Shown here one piece after another: positions 11,168-20,401 of a stretch of DNA of 31,166 nucleotides; within the stretch, counting starts at the first letter, position 1; each line of letters begins with the position of its first letter. The notes below the pieces were generated by a model. The model was not told the origin of the DNA, searched no databases, and saw nothing but the letters and a program-made list of their open reading frames with translations. Made by a program: the position numbers and the translations under genes. The stretch comes from Bremia lactucae (taxonomy: Eukaryota > Oomycota > Peronosporomycetes > Peronosporales > Peronosporaceae): positions 567,972-599,137 of the forward strand of contig NW_027152195.1 in NCBI RefSeq assembly GCF_004359215.1, written 5' to 3'.

Positions 11168-12648
11168 ATGCCACCTAGAAGGGACAATGTTGGTCGGTCG
11201 TCTGCGAAGACGTCCACGCAACCTCGCACTAAGCGCACGCACCGCGTTTACTCGCCGGCCGCGTCCAATACCTTAGTCGAAACGCCGACAGCTACTGCTG
11301 CTGTCGCGTTAACGGGCTTGAGGATCCATCCCACTTTAACAGTGAGGATGTTGATCCGTCGCTCATTGTCGACTACAATGAGTCGACACCGTTGCCGTCA
11401 CCTCATAGTAGTGATGCGGACAACGAGCTCATGAGGAGTGATGATGCGGCATTATTGCCCATCCAAACGTCTCTCATGGCTCACAACATGGAGACAGCAT
11501 CGCTTACGAATGCTGTCCCATCGACAGATAATGAGAGCGCTGCCCATAAGGGGCAGCTGCTTCTCCGTTGGGTATTACCACAACGCCTTATGATCAGACC
11601 ATACTTCATAATGGTTCTGACATAGAGGATTCGGAGCCTAAAGCTCCGCCGACGACACGTGAACGTGCTCAGTCGGTGTCACAAGCCAGTCGTTTAGAAC
11701 GCGGCTATGTGACGGGTGGCATTCCAAAGATGCCCCCTCCATCTAAATGGCCTCGTTTAGACGGGCCAAGAGCGTCGCTCCTAGAGCGCGCTATTCTGGA
11801 CGCACATAACTATTATGGCGTCTTTGAATCATGGAGGGCTCAGGGAAAATCGCTTGGGTGTACTTTCATGATCCCGATCGTGTTGCGTTCAAATGAAACG
11901 CCCGAACAATACGAGGTGGAATTCCTGCGCCGCATTCATCCGCAGTCCGATTTGATGAAGCAGCGGTCGCAACGAATTAATTTTGCCCGCTTGCGTGTGA
12001 AAGAAATCATGGGCGGTACTGCACCCACTGTTTCTTCTCACAACGCTACTTCTGCTAGTCCATTTGAGACTAGCGAAGAGGCCTCAGCTAATGCTCCTTT
12101 TCATAGGCAGCCACCAAGCCGGGCACATCAATACGTAAGGTATCGATCGGTTCTCAAGAGTCAAAACTCTTCGGGTAACCTTTCCATTGGACGAGGATCT
12201 AATACCTTTGCCTCACGGAGCAGTGGGCAAGCAAACTTCCTACAAGGAAGCGTTGATTCCTTCCCCGCATCTATCAGTGCAGACGGCGCCCGATAGGAGT
12301 GGCGATCTCGCCCAACTACTCGCGGCTGCCTTACCTTCGTCCGTTCAGTCACAGGCGTTTAGCGCTGCTGAACGACATATTGCGGATCTCGAGGGTCAAG
12401 TCTCACGACTGACCTCGGATCTCGTTGATGTCCGAGCGAAGGCTCGTCAGGGTTATGAACGCCTGAAGACTCGCTTGGACCTCTTTGAAAGGATAACGCT
12501 GAGGGATCCGCGTTACTCGCGTGATGTCCCTCGCTCTCCAAGTCCTGTTCGTGTGGGAGGCATCGGGCCCGATAGTTTTTCGCCTTCACCGCCCCCCTCA
12601 TCCGAACGACGCTCGGCTCACAGTCGGCGTCACCATTGGCTCCTTTGA
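11168..12648 (+). pseudogene. E2 antisense ORF (opposite to gag-pol)
   Basis: The ORF starts at ATG 11168, 133 bases from the LTR, with a basic N-terminus (MPPRRDNVGRSSAK, then TKRTHR). It continues through three frameshifts (near 11310, 11570-11625 and 12190-12290) to 12648. The middle is a globular-looking segment (WPRLDGPRASLLERAIL; FESWRAQGKSLG; RINFARLRVKEIMGGTAP). The C-terminal part is a probable coiled coil (AERHIADLEGQVSRLTSDL) followed by a Pro/Ser-rich, RSPSP-containing tail. Its 3' half is opposite the pol chromodomain (12255-12092) and the pol linker. E4 has the same ORF and E5 the same start. I do not recognise the family. The coiled coil could suggest a structural or regulatory protein, but that is a guess. 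Confidence 0.65.
12092..12255 (-). pseudogene. E2 chromodomain
   Basis: The - strand reads QRFLVGSLLAHCSVRQRY, a TAG, ILVQWKGYPKSFDS, a TGA where the WEP Trp is expected, EPIDTL and then PGLVAAYEK. The spacing and the QWKGYP core match chromodomains and the E1 copy. Two stops make it non-functional here. It is fully overlapped by the antisense ORF on the + strand. Confidence 0.7.
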
Positions 12649-14196
12649 CGGATGGGGGTATGTGACCACATTTGGGTCTACATACCGTTTCAGACGAGCA
12701 ACGTAAGATACGGGGTGCGTCTTCATATACGGGGGGACGGTGAGCCTATAATTTAGGTCTCCAACCTATTTAACCACCGTGAAGGGCCCAATGAAACGCG
12801 GCAACAACTTCGTAGAACCTCCAGGTAGTACATAAATTGCATTTTTAAGTAGGGTAGCAGTACTTAATAGTACTTTTTCACTTACTGCGTTCATTATTTT
12901 TGCGACCATTTCGGTCCGCATATTCTTTTTGCTTGTCCTGTGAGCTTGCCATTGCGTCACGGACTTTACGTGTGATGGATAATCGCTCATCCACAAGCGT
13001 TGAGCCTCGCTCACGCTTTTAGCATCAAACTTTCTATGATTCCGCCGAGAGGTCGGTCATAAGGCGTAGTTTTGTTGACCACTGCTAAACTGGCAGGGTC
13101 ACTAGGGCAAGTTTCTGTCTTTGAGATGATACCCTCATGGTTCATCGTCATATTGACGAAACTATGTCCCATTTTCACACCGAGCATAGTGAGGGGCCCT
13201 CCCCCACTAAGACTCGGGCTGCGCACAAACGACACTGGCGTCCGAGGATGGCGCAGTCTGTTAATATAAAACGGTGTCTCACCCGTACTGGCGCGGACAC
13301 TTTTGTTTATAGCGAACTTCACAAAGGGCAATCGCTTGCCCCACTCTCTGGAAGTTGCAGTAGTGCGTAAGACATCCGCCACGACCCGATTGGCGCGTTA
13401 TGCTTGGCCATCGGTCTGGGGATGATCTGCGGTCGACATGTGGAGCTTGCTACCTAACAGCTCGAACACAAGTCGCCAAAAGCCAGACGTAAAACAAGGA
13501 TCCCGGTCCGATACTATGGACTAAGGCATCCCGTGTAGTCGGTATACATGATCCAGGAACAAGAGAGTTGCCTCCTTGCCTGTGATCGATGTCTTACATG
13601 GTGCTAAATGGACCATTTTGCTCAGTCTATCTACAACGACGACGAGCCCCGTCCGACCCTTTTGATCGGGCGGCATGCCAAACATATAGTTCAGACTTAC
13701 TGACTTCCAGCAATACGTTGGAATCGGTAGCGGCTTCAGTGGCGCACTGCTGGACGGTGCAGGCCTAATGCGCTGACACTGTTCGCAAGAGCGAATATAG
13801 TTGGCCACCCATCTATATAGGTGTGGCCACCGAAATTCCTCTAACACTCGTAATAATGTCTTTTCACGACCCAGATGCCCACTAGATGGCGCATCATGGA
13901 GCTCGTGAAGGATCATCAGCTTGAGGTCTGTGTGATGAGGCACATAGATTCTCAAGGGATCACAAGGTGATAGCTGATGCCATAACAAGCCATCGCTGTA
14001 GCTAAAGCGATTTAGCTTAGCTTTCAAGTGCGACGGAAGGGTTACTTTTTGTCCACCAAAGCGATCCAACAGCAGGCGACAATGATCGTCCTGACTGTAG
14101 CTTTCTTTTATTTCAGAGGCCAATGAGCTCGTCATATGGTATGCCTTCATGGATGCCAACTTTGACGGCTGAAATTGTGCTTTAGCACTAGACACA

Positions 14197-14365
14197 ATGT
14201 TGAAAGTTAATAGTTTAATTTCTATAGCTCATTTTATTCCCCTAATAATTATAGTTTTAGTAGTTATAACTTTTTAAATAAAGAACTTTCGGTTATAAAA
14301 ATACCTAAAATTTCTCTAATAAATACAAACCAAACATTAAAAATATAGATTACCCTATGGATTAT
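14197..14365. other. AT-rich insert between RNase H and integrase of E2
   Basis: About 170 bases of very AT-rich sequence interrupt E2 pol between the RNase H end and the integrase start. At the same place E4 has ordinary-composition sequence. I see no terminal repeats or clear duplication at its edges. Confidence 0.5.
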
Positions 14366-16585
14366 TTGACCTTTTCTGGTGTCTTACCTCGAAGTCTGGT
14401 CTGCGCGTTAAAGCGTCAGCCAAGACATTCGACTTACCCGGCTTACATTCAACTTTGAAATTGAATTTCGAGAAGAATATAAGCCATCTTGCCATTCTAG
14501 TCGAGAGGTGCGGCGAGTTTATTGAGGTCCGCAGTGATGCGCGATCCGTATAAATCACAAATGCTTCGGTGCCCAATAGGTGCACACAAAACTTGACAAG
14601 AGCATACTTTGTCGAATGTAGCTCTTTGTTACGCACGGGGTAATTCAGTTCCACGGCTTTTAAAAGCTGGGACTGATAAGAGATGACACGGTCAACGCCA
14701 TCGTCATCCTTCTGCATGAGCGCGCTGCCAATTGCAAAATTACTTGCATCGCAGACGACACTTAAAGGCTTATCCGCGTCTGGCAATGCCAAGACCGGTG
14801 CCTCTAGAAGAGATCGCTTCACTGATATGAACGCATCATCTTGTGCTTTTAACCAATCCCATTCTGCGTCCTTCTTAAGGAGGTCAGATAAAATGGTTTA
14901 GTTTGCTCAGCATAATTCTTGCCATATTTATGCAAGTAATTAGCGAGCCCTAGGAATTGGCGCAAATCCTTCACATGCCGTAAAATTGGCCATTCTTCTA
15001 CTGATTTTACCTTGTCTGGGTCTGCTCGTACACCATGTGTACCTACGATGCAACCCAGCACGGGTATCCCAGGGACCCCTATGACATACTTTTGCAAGTT
15101 GACGTACAATTGGGCGTCCTTTAAAGTCTGCAACACAGCGTCTGAATGACGCTTATGCGACTCTATTGCGCTCAGCCCGTCCTCGGCCCTACTATGCACG
15201 AATAAATCATCAAAGTAATAGGGCGCGTAGGCACGGTGCTGACGCATCACGTGAGTCACCACCCGGCTGAATGTCGCTGGTGCGTTTTCAAACCTTGGGG
15301 CATGACAAGCCACTCCCAAAGCATACCGCTTGGGGTGTTTACTGTCGTTTTGGCTACATCGGACGCCTTATGAGTACCTGATAGTAGCCATCCTTCAAAT
15401 CCATGCGGAAAAGATAGTTGACTTTCCCATGGAATTCAACAAGACATATTTCCGCGGGATTGGCGATTGCGCCGGTATGGTCGCTGTGTTCAGCTTATTG
15501 TAAGCATGAACCACGCGCCATCCACCTGTGGCTTTACGCACACAAAAGGTCGGGCTGCAGTGAGGCGATTTGCTCTCACGCACATGTTTCGCCTTGGCTC
15601 GCTTGTCGAAGAACTCATCGATATAATCGACTTGTTCTTTCGGCAACGGCCATTGCCTGGTCACACAATACTTGGTGCCAGGTTCGAGGTCTATCTCGTG
15701 CCCGATGCCCCTATCTGCTGGTAGGCGGCTCGGCACTTCTTCTGGGAACACATCACGATGTTTCCACAGAACCTCAAAGAACGGACTGTCTCTCAAGGCA
15801 TCCCAGCCTTGAGCAGCGTACCGCTTCTTTTTGTCCGTTTCTAGGACGCTCTCGTCCATTGTGGACGACGAGCAGCAGTCCACCAAGTTCTCTTCTGGAA
15901 CTGGTGTGACTATTTCGTGGATCTTTCCTTCCTTTAATTCGGCAAGGAACAGATCCCACGACATCTCCGGGAGATTTACTATCTCCTCGGCAGATTTAAA
16001 GACTTGCCGGAGCACCTCAACTGAGGATGCCTCCGCAATTTCGTCTTTGACGGCCTCGAACACCTCGTTCGAAGGCCCGTCCTCTTCATTAGAGACTGAT
16101 CCAAAGGTCACTCGTTTAGACGTGCCTTTGATCGTCCTAATCTGTCGGGTACTCGTTTTTCGAGTTACCACGACCCTTTTCTGGGAAGCGGGTGTCGTTG
16201 CACTCCTGGCTAACGCACCCCTTCCAACCGCACCAGGCTCTTGGCACTGTGCCGGTTTATGCGACGCATGACTTCTTGTCAGCTCGCCGTCTACTGCCAC
16301 AGGCTCTCGGCTCTGTGCAGGACATTCGGACGCATGACTACTTGTCATCGTCCTATTCACTACCTCAGTCTCCACGAGCTGGGTAGGAATTGGTGACGTT
16401 TGACATCCCGTCAACGCACCCTCAACTGTGTTCGACACGACATCAGTTGCATAGGCCTCTCGCAGGAGCACATCCTTTCCGGTGTCCTGCGTAGAGTTCG
16501 CAACTGTGCGTGTACGCCAGTCTATCCATGGTTGGTACTTTGCCAACCATGGCATGCCTAGGATGAGGTCATACGGACTCTCCAT

Positions 16586-16644
16586 NNNNNNNNNNNNNNN
16601 NNNNNNNNNNNNNNNNNNNNNNNNNNNNNNNNNNNNNNNNNNNN
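16586..16644. other. Assembly gap (59 N)
   Basis: A run of 59 N lies within the E2 protease coding region. Protease motifs continue on both sides, but the true gap length is unknown. Confidence 1.
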
Positions 16645-16994
16645 CCTAGCACTGTGAACTTCTCTTTACAAGAGAAGTCACTAAAGCTGAAGGCGAGTTC
16701 TACCTGAACTCCCTCAGACTTAACGAGCGCGCCGTTCGCTAAACGAACGGTCGCCTCTTCTCGCTTGCCATCCTGGCAAAGCGACTCAAACATCGCCGGT
16801 CTCTTTCTTAGAGCCGCGAGTTTCACAAAATTTTGTGATGCACCCGAATCCACTAGGATGGACATCACCTGGTCATAGCCTCTTACATGAGCGCAATAGA
16901 CCAGCAGATTTGAAGTCCGAAATTTCGAGACCTCAGGGACTATGCTACCCATTTGTTCCACAATTCTGAGCTGAGGATTGCTTCAGAGTCCGCG

Positions 16995-18087
16995 TCAGCA
17001 GGGCACCCTGCCCCTACTGCGCTCCTGCATTTCTCGACCCCTCAGTGATCGGTACAGAACTCTTGCATCTCGCACCCTGGTTCTTGCCATCGCCCTTGGG
17101 AAGGGAGTCCTCTTGCTGGGCATCTTTGCCCCAGCATGGACACTGGCATAGCAGCGAGCCATCATATAGCCGCGCTTGCCGCATTTATAGCAGATAATGT
17201 TTGCTTTGCCCAACTCCATGGGAGTGGCATCTGACCTCTTGGCCGACGGCTTATACCAAGCAGTCGCCGAAGCACTGTTGTAGAATTGCTCCTCAACTAC
17301 GGCAATTTTGATTGCCTCTTCCATCGTTGACGGAACCTTTCTGAAATGGGCCTGTCGCGATGGGCCAAGCCGTAGTCCGTTCATAAATGTAGGCACCTCA
17401 ATGTGTTCCGGAATCGGACCTACGGCAATTGACGCCGACAGCGAGCGCATCTCTTGCACATACTCTTGCAGAGATCGCTTCGCCTATCGCACTCCAAAGA
17501 AGCGCGTCTGAAGCAACACTTCGTTGTTCGGCGGCTGGTAAATGGCGCGAATCTTTTCCTTGAAGATCGCCCATGGAGGAAAAGTCTTTCTGTCGGCCAT
17601 AAGCGCCAAGTAAGCCCACCCTGAGGCCTTACCGCGCAGGTGCCACACGTACGACACCATCCGGCTGTCATCCTCGATGAGCTGCGCGATACGGCATTCC
17701 TCCACGGCTAAAAGCCAGTGGACAATCGTGTTCGTCGCAGTTCCATCGAACTTGGCGGGTCAATCTGAATGGGCCTCGGCTGATGCGGCTGGGTAGAGAT
17801 CATCTCAACAGTCCCGTTGAGAGCCTCGCTCCGAGCCTGCTCATGCCTCAGCTCATCCTGAGTCTGAGTGACGGACTCCGCCGCAGCATGGCTCTGTGAC
17901 TCGGACGCGGCCCTCCGCTGTCCGAGCACGAATGCCTCAAACTGCTCCAACTGAGCAACATGTTGTTCAGGAGGACTACCCAGGAGACTGGCCAGGGCTC
18001 ACCAAGTCCCTGCGCCATAAGCCCTGCCACCTCCCGATGATGTTCGGAGAGGTGGGGAAAATGAGCCCAATCAATATTGAGGATCAT
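16995..18087 (-). pseudogene. E2 gag: capsid and zinc knuckle (frameshifted)
   Basis: The likely start is ATG 18087, shortly after the primer-binding site. A first segment (HHREVAGLMAQGLGEP) shifts frame near 17985. It is followed by a Gln/Glu-rich helix region (EQFEAFVLGQRRAASESQ) and a retrotransposon capsid core (GKASGWAYLALMADRKTF; LQEYV region to PTFMNGLRLGP), with further shifts near 17755 and 17484. The nucleocapsid knuckle reads CYKCGKRGYMMARC, so the CCHC histidine is Tyr (TAT), which would weaken zinc and RNA binding. Gag would form the particle that packages element RNA. Confidence 0.75.
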
Positions 18088-18119
18088 CCTCACGTACACA
18101 CGCAGAGATGCGGGTCGTT

Positions 18120-18141
18120 GGAAGGATTTCAAGTGCTACCA
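18120..18141 (-). other. E2 primer-binding site candidate
   Basis: On the - strand, two bases after the 5' LTR, the sequence reads TGGTAGCACTTGAAATCC. PBS sites begin TGG, complementary to a tRNA 3' CCA. I could not match a specific tRNA. Confidence 0.45.
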
Positions 18142-18143
18142 AG

Positions 18144-18675
18144 CGTATGCGGCCACGTCGTAATGCGGCCACGCTCTACTTATACACACACCCTAGCACA
18201 GCGAGGAAGCGGTTTAACCAGCTTCTCTTGCGTGCGGTGAGGTAGTTGAGGTGGGCGCGTAAGCGACCTCACCGAACGCACTAAGTACTGTAGGTAAGTG
18301 TCGTCACGGGAGCGGTGATCCGGCTCCTCGTGCGCACTTACTAAGTAGAAAGTAATTTTCCGACTGAATTATATTTATTGGCATACAACAAAAATACCTA
18401 TTTTTACCATTCAAAATGTCATTCCTGTAGATAACACTAATATGTATTGAGGCGTTATCTTTCTAGATACCTCGCGTAACGGATGACGCTAGGCGTCATC
18501 CCTCCTAATTGGAATGCACCTATGTGCCTCACATACACAAGGATCGATCACAAATGTGAAACACACCCGAGTGTTGGGTCTTATTACTTTAATTAAGTTA
18601 TTGATTATCTGCTTAAGAACACCACGTGTACTTAACGGGGACTGTGTATGATTAGGGCAATTTTAGCCCGTTACA
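18144..18675 (-). repeat. E2 5' LTR
   Basis: 532 bp. On the - strand it starts TGTAACGGGC; the far end is degenerate (ends CG instead of CA). It is bounded by the GCTGA duplication on the right and the PBS on the left. It differs from the 3' LTR of the same insertion at many positions, and its AT hairpin (ATATTTAAT type) is lost. Confidence 0.85.
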
Positions 18676-18680
18676 GCTGA
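18676..18680. repeat. E2 target-site duplication, right (GCTGA)
   Basis: Identical to 10500-10504; it marks the right edge of the E2 insertion. Confidence 0.85.
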
Positions 18681-18768
18681 AGCAGCACGTCGTAGACGGC
18701 TCGCTGTCCCTAATCCTCCTTTTGACGATGTTTACAAACAAATGTAAAATGTTCTTAAAGAGGGGGGG
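18681..18768 (+). other. E4 leader and polypurine tract
   Basis: This continues the E4 region interrupted by E2. It ends in TTAAAGAGGGGGGG just before the LTR, the same TTAA..AGGGGG tract found in E2 and E5. Confidence 0.65.
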
Positions 18769-19191
18769 TACCGTGCTAACTGCTTTACGTTTCACGCCCG
18801 CTAAAATCCCTTAACGGAAAGGTCAATAAATTCGAGTAATGGGAATCCATTACTCGAAGTGAGGTTCACGTAGTGACCCACCTTTGTGTATGTGATGCGC
18901 TCAGTTGCATTCACATTAAATGCACATCTTCAGAGATTGCGCTTTATTAATGGGTAAAAAGGTTTCATATTTTGTTCTATTACATATAAGCCGTTTTTAC
19001 AGCTACTTCCTAGCTGACTAGTGCGCCCGAGAAGACAGGCAACCGCTATCATGCGACACTTTGGGTGATGTCACCTTAGGCACCCACCAACTACCTCACT
19101 GCACGTGAGAGAAGACGGTCAAACCGATTCCTGGTTGTGCTTGAAGGTCTATGATTTATATGCTAGGCCGCTATAGAAGCGCCCGCCTACA
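18769..19191 (+). repeat. E4 3' LTR (diverged)
   Basis: It aligns with the E2/E5 LTR family in + orientation. It includes the TTGTGTATGTGATGCG and GTGCAGTGAGGTAGTT-type blocks (the latter seen as reverse complement) and ends GCGCCCGCCTACA. About 423 bp, shorter and far more diverged than the others. Confidence 0.65.
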
Positions 19192-19199
19192 CGCAACGT

Positions 19200-19592
19200 A
19201 TTGCGGTCCCTCTACATCTGACTAATGTTAGCATTTCAGGTGAAATTGCTTTCGAAGCGATCTTGACGATCACTTAAACCGTGGTGATGAATTCTAGCAT
19301 CGCCAGCATCGTAACAACTATCGGAGTCATCATATGATGATTCCGCAAAAAGAGGCTCAGACAAGTCTAACAAGCTCTAAAACAACTCTTCAGTTGTTAC
19401 GCCACAGCCCGCTGGTTTGGCGGCATCGTCTCCAGACAATCGGAGACCTTTGCTAATGATCATTATACGCATAAAAGACGCCTTCAAATGGACTGGGAGG
19501 CGAGTTGTTTTCCGCAGTAGAGCCTGAGCGTATACTGCTGAGTAAGCTTCATTAGCAGCTACACGACTTAGTGTAGCTGCTAATGGTACCAA
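19200..19592 (-). pseudogene. E7 antisense ORF, N-terminal part
   Basis: The frame from ATG 19592 (MVPLAATLSRVAANEAYSA) runs to a TAG at 19377 and stays open beyond it through an acidic Ser/Asp stretch (ESSYDDSDSCYDAGDA). It begins about 100 bases from the LTR at 19692. Position, Ala-rich start and acidic stretch parallel the E1 antisense ORF. The remainder was cut off where E4 ends at 19191. Confidence 0.45.
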
Positions 19593-19680
19593 AGCTGGAA
19601 TCGAATTAAAAGCAACAAGTGCCCCCTAACAGAGAGGAAAACTATTGTACTCTCCGTCAGTCACTATAGTGACGGTTACT

Positions 19681-19691
19681 TAGGGGGGTGA
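19681..19691 (+). other. E7 polypurine tract
   Basis: TAGGGGGG directly before the LTR start. A 14-base palindrome GTCACTATAGTGAC precedes it by a few bases. Confidence 0.6.
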
Positions 19692-20276
19692 TGTAATGGG
19701 GTGTCTCGTTACGAAAACGTTATTACCCATAAAGGACTGATAAGAGAATAAAATATATTTTTTTAGTAATTTACTTAAAATTTACAATATTAGCTATGCA
19801 CGGTAATATTGCTGCAGCAATGCGACATTTTGTTCTTTGGTTGATCTAAGTCGTTGAATCAACCCTGCCAAGCGCTGCTAGGCGCGCGGCGCGAGTTGGC
19901 AATGAGCAACATGAGTTACTATTCATACTTTTATATTAATATTATGTCAGAATACAAGAAGTGTAAGTACGTAGGAACTTAGCATGTTCCATACAATTTC
20001 ACTTTTTCTCCTATACTAAGCCGGTGTCATGTGTAGTGCAGTCAGCGCTTACGACACCACTTCAGGGACAGGATGCAATGCTCAACGTTCACGCTTTTGC
20101 GTGGCGGAGTCGGGTTCATCAGCCTTTTCCTTGAAAGGAGTAAGCTATCATTATCCACAATTGTCCTCTTCGACGAAATACGCAGAGCCGGTGACTCGTT
20201 AGGTGCTCATGTCATAGGACACAAATTTGCATATAGCAAAACTAAGAGGTTATGTGCTAGAGCACAGTCCTTTACA
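19692..20276 (+). repeat. E7 3' LTR (possibly shared with E3)
   Basis: It starts TGTAATGGGGTGTCTCGTTAC, resembling the E1 LTR. The right end is placed at CCTTTACA (20276) because it mirrors the start; this end is uncertain. Since E3 gag lies downstream in the same orientation, this LTR may also have served as the 5' LTR of E3. Confidence 0.5.
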
Positions 20277-20401
20277 GAAACTAAGGACGAGTGCCGACAC
20301 GCGGTGTCAACACTCTGATAAAAGAGGGTGTAACGGGACAGAAACTAAGGACGAGTGCCGACACGCGGTGTCAACACTCTGATAAAAGATGGTGTAACGG
20401 G
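20274..20401. repeat. 64-bp tandem duplication
   Basis: Units beginning ACAGAAACTAAGGACG start at 20274 and 20338 and differ at one base (AGAGGGTG versus AGATGGTG). Each ends GGTGTAACGGG, the motif that starts the LTRs here. Confidence 0.9.

Larger units (their letters stand above)
12593..16961 (-). pseudogene. E2 pol: protease, RT, RNase H, integrase, GPY/F
   Basis: Domains in order on the - strand: protease with VDSGASQNFV (16850 region) and ILGMPWL after the gap; a linker with a twice-repeated SHAS..PAQ..EP unit; RT from GHEIDLEPGTKYC to the catalytic YFDD near 15215; RNase H (CDASNFAIG, NKEL, YTDRASL, ADALTRRPD; 14822-14355). Then come integrase (zinc His pair in HELHDAPSSGHLG, CEQCQ; 14195-13521) and GPY/F (KLLPRFIGPFTVVK near 12780), with a tail to about 12593. 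Lesions: a frameshift in RT near 15395-15320; the first integrase Asp is Asn (AAC, 13689-13691); a TAG near 13521; a TAA at 13398-13400 at the catalytic Glu; and a TAG after GPFTVVK. It cannot encode an active integrase. Confidence 0.85.
10505..18675 (-). mobile_element. E2: full-length Ty3/Gypsy chromodomain element inserted in E4
   Basis: This is an 8.2-kb element on the - strand flanked by GCTGA duplications. Read along the - strand: 5' LTR (18675-18144), primer-binding site, gag, protease, RT, RNase H, integrase, GPY/F, chromodomain, an antisense ORF, polypurine tract and 3' LTR (11035-10505). Coding regions carry stops, frameshifts and active-site changes, and one assembly gap lies in protease. 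The two LTRs are unexpectedly different from one another. Confidence 0.85.
5095..19191 (+). mobile_element. E4: old Ty3/Gypsy element, 5'-truncated and split by E2
   Basis: Left part: pol (+), chromodomain and antisense ORF, 5095-10499. Right part: leader, polypurine tract and 3' LTR, 18681-19191. Joining the two across E2 gives the same leader layout as in E2 and E5, including a TAGCGACC block. This shows that E2 landed in the E4 leader between the antisense ORF and the PPT. E4 is more decayed than E2, consistent with greater age. Confidence 0.7.

Noticed and set aside
15418..15909. A 163-codon + strand ORF.
   Set aside because: It is the shadow of E2 pol on the other strand, with no domain of its own.
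10505..18675. E2 first looked like a + strand element with an inverted pol, because a long + ORF follows a + oriented LTR-like sequence.
   Set aside because: The polypurine tract, primer-binding site and TGTAACGGG start all place the element on the - strand, and E1 and E4 show the same convergent layout, so no inversion is needed.
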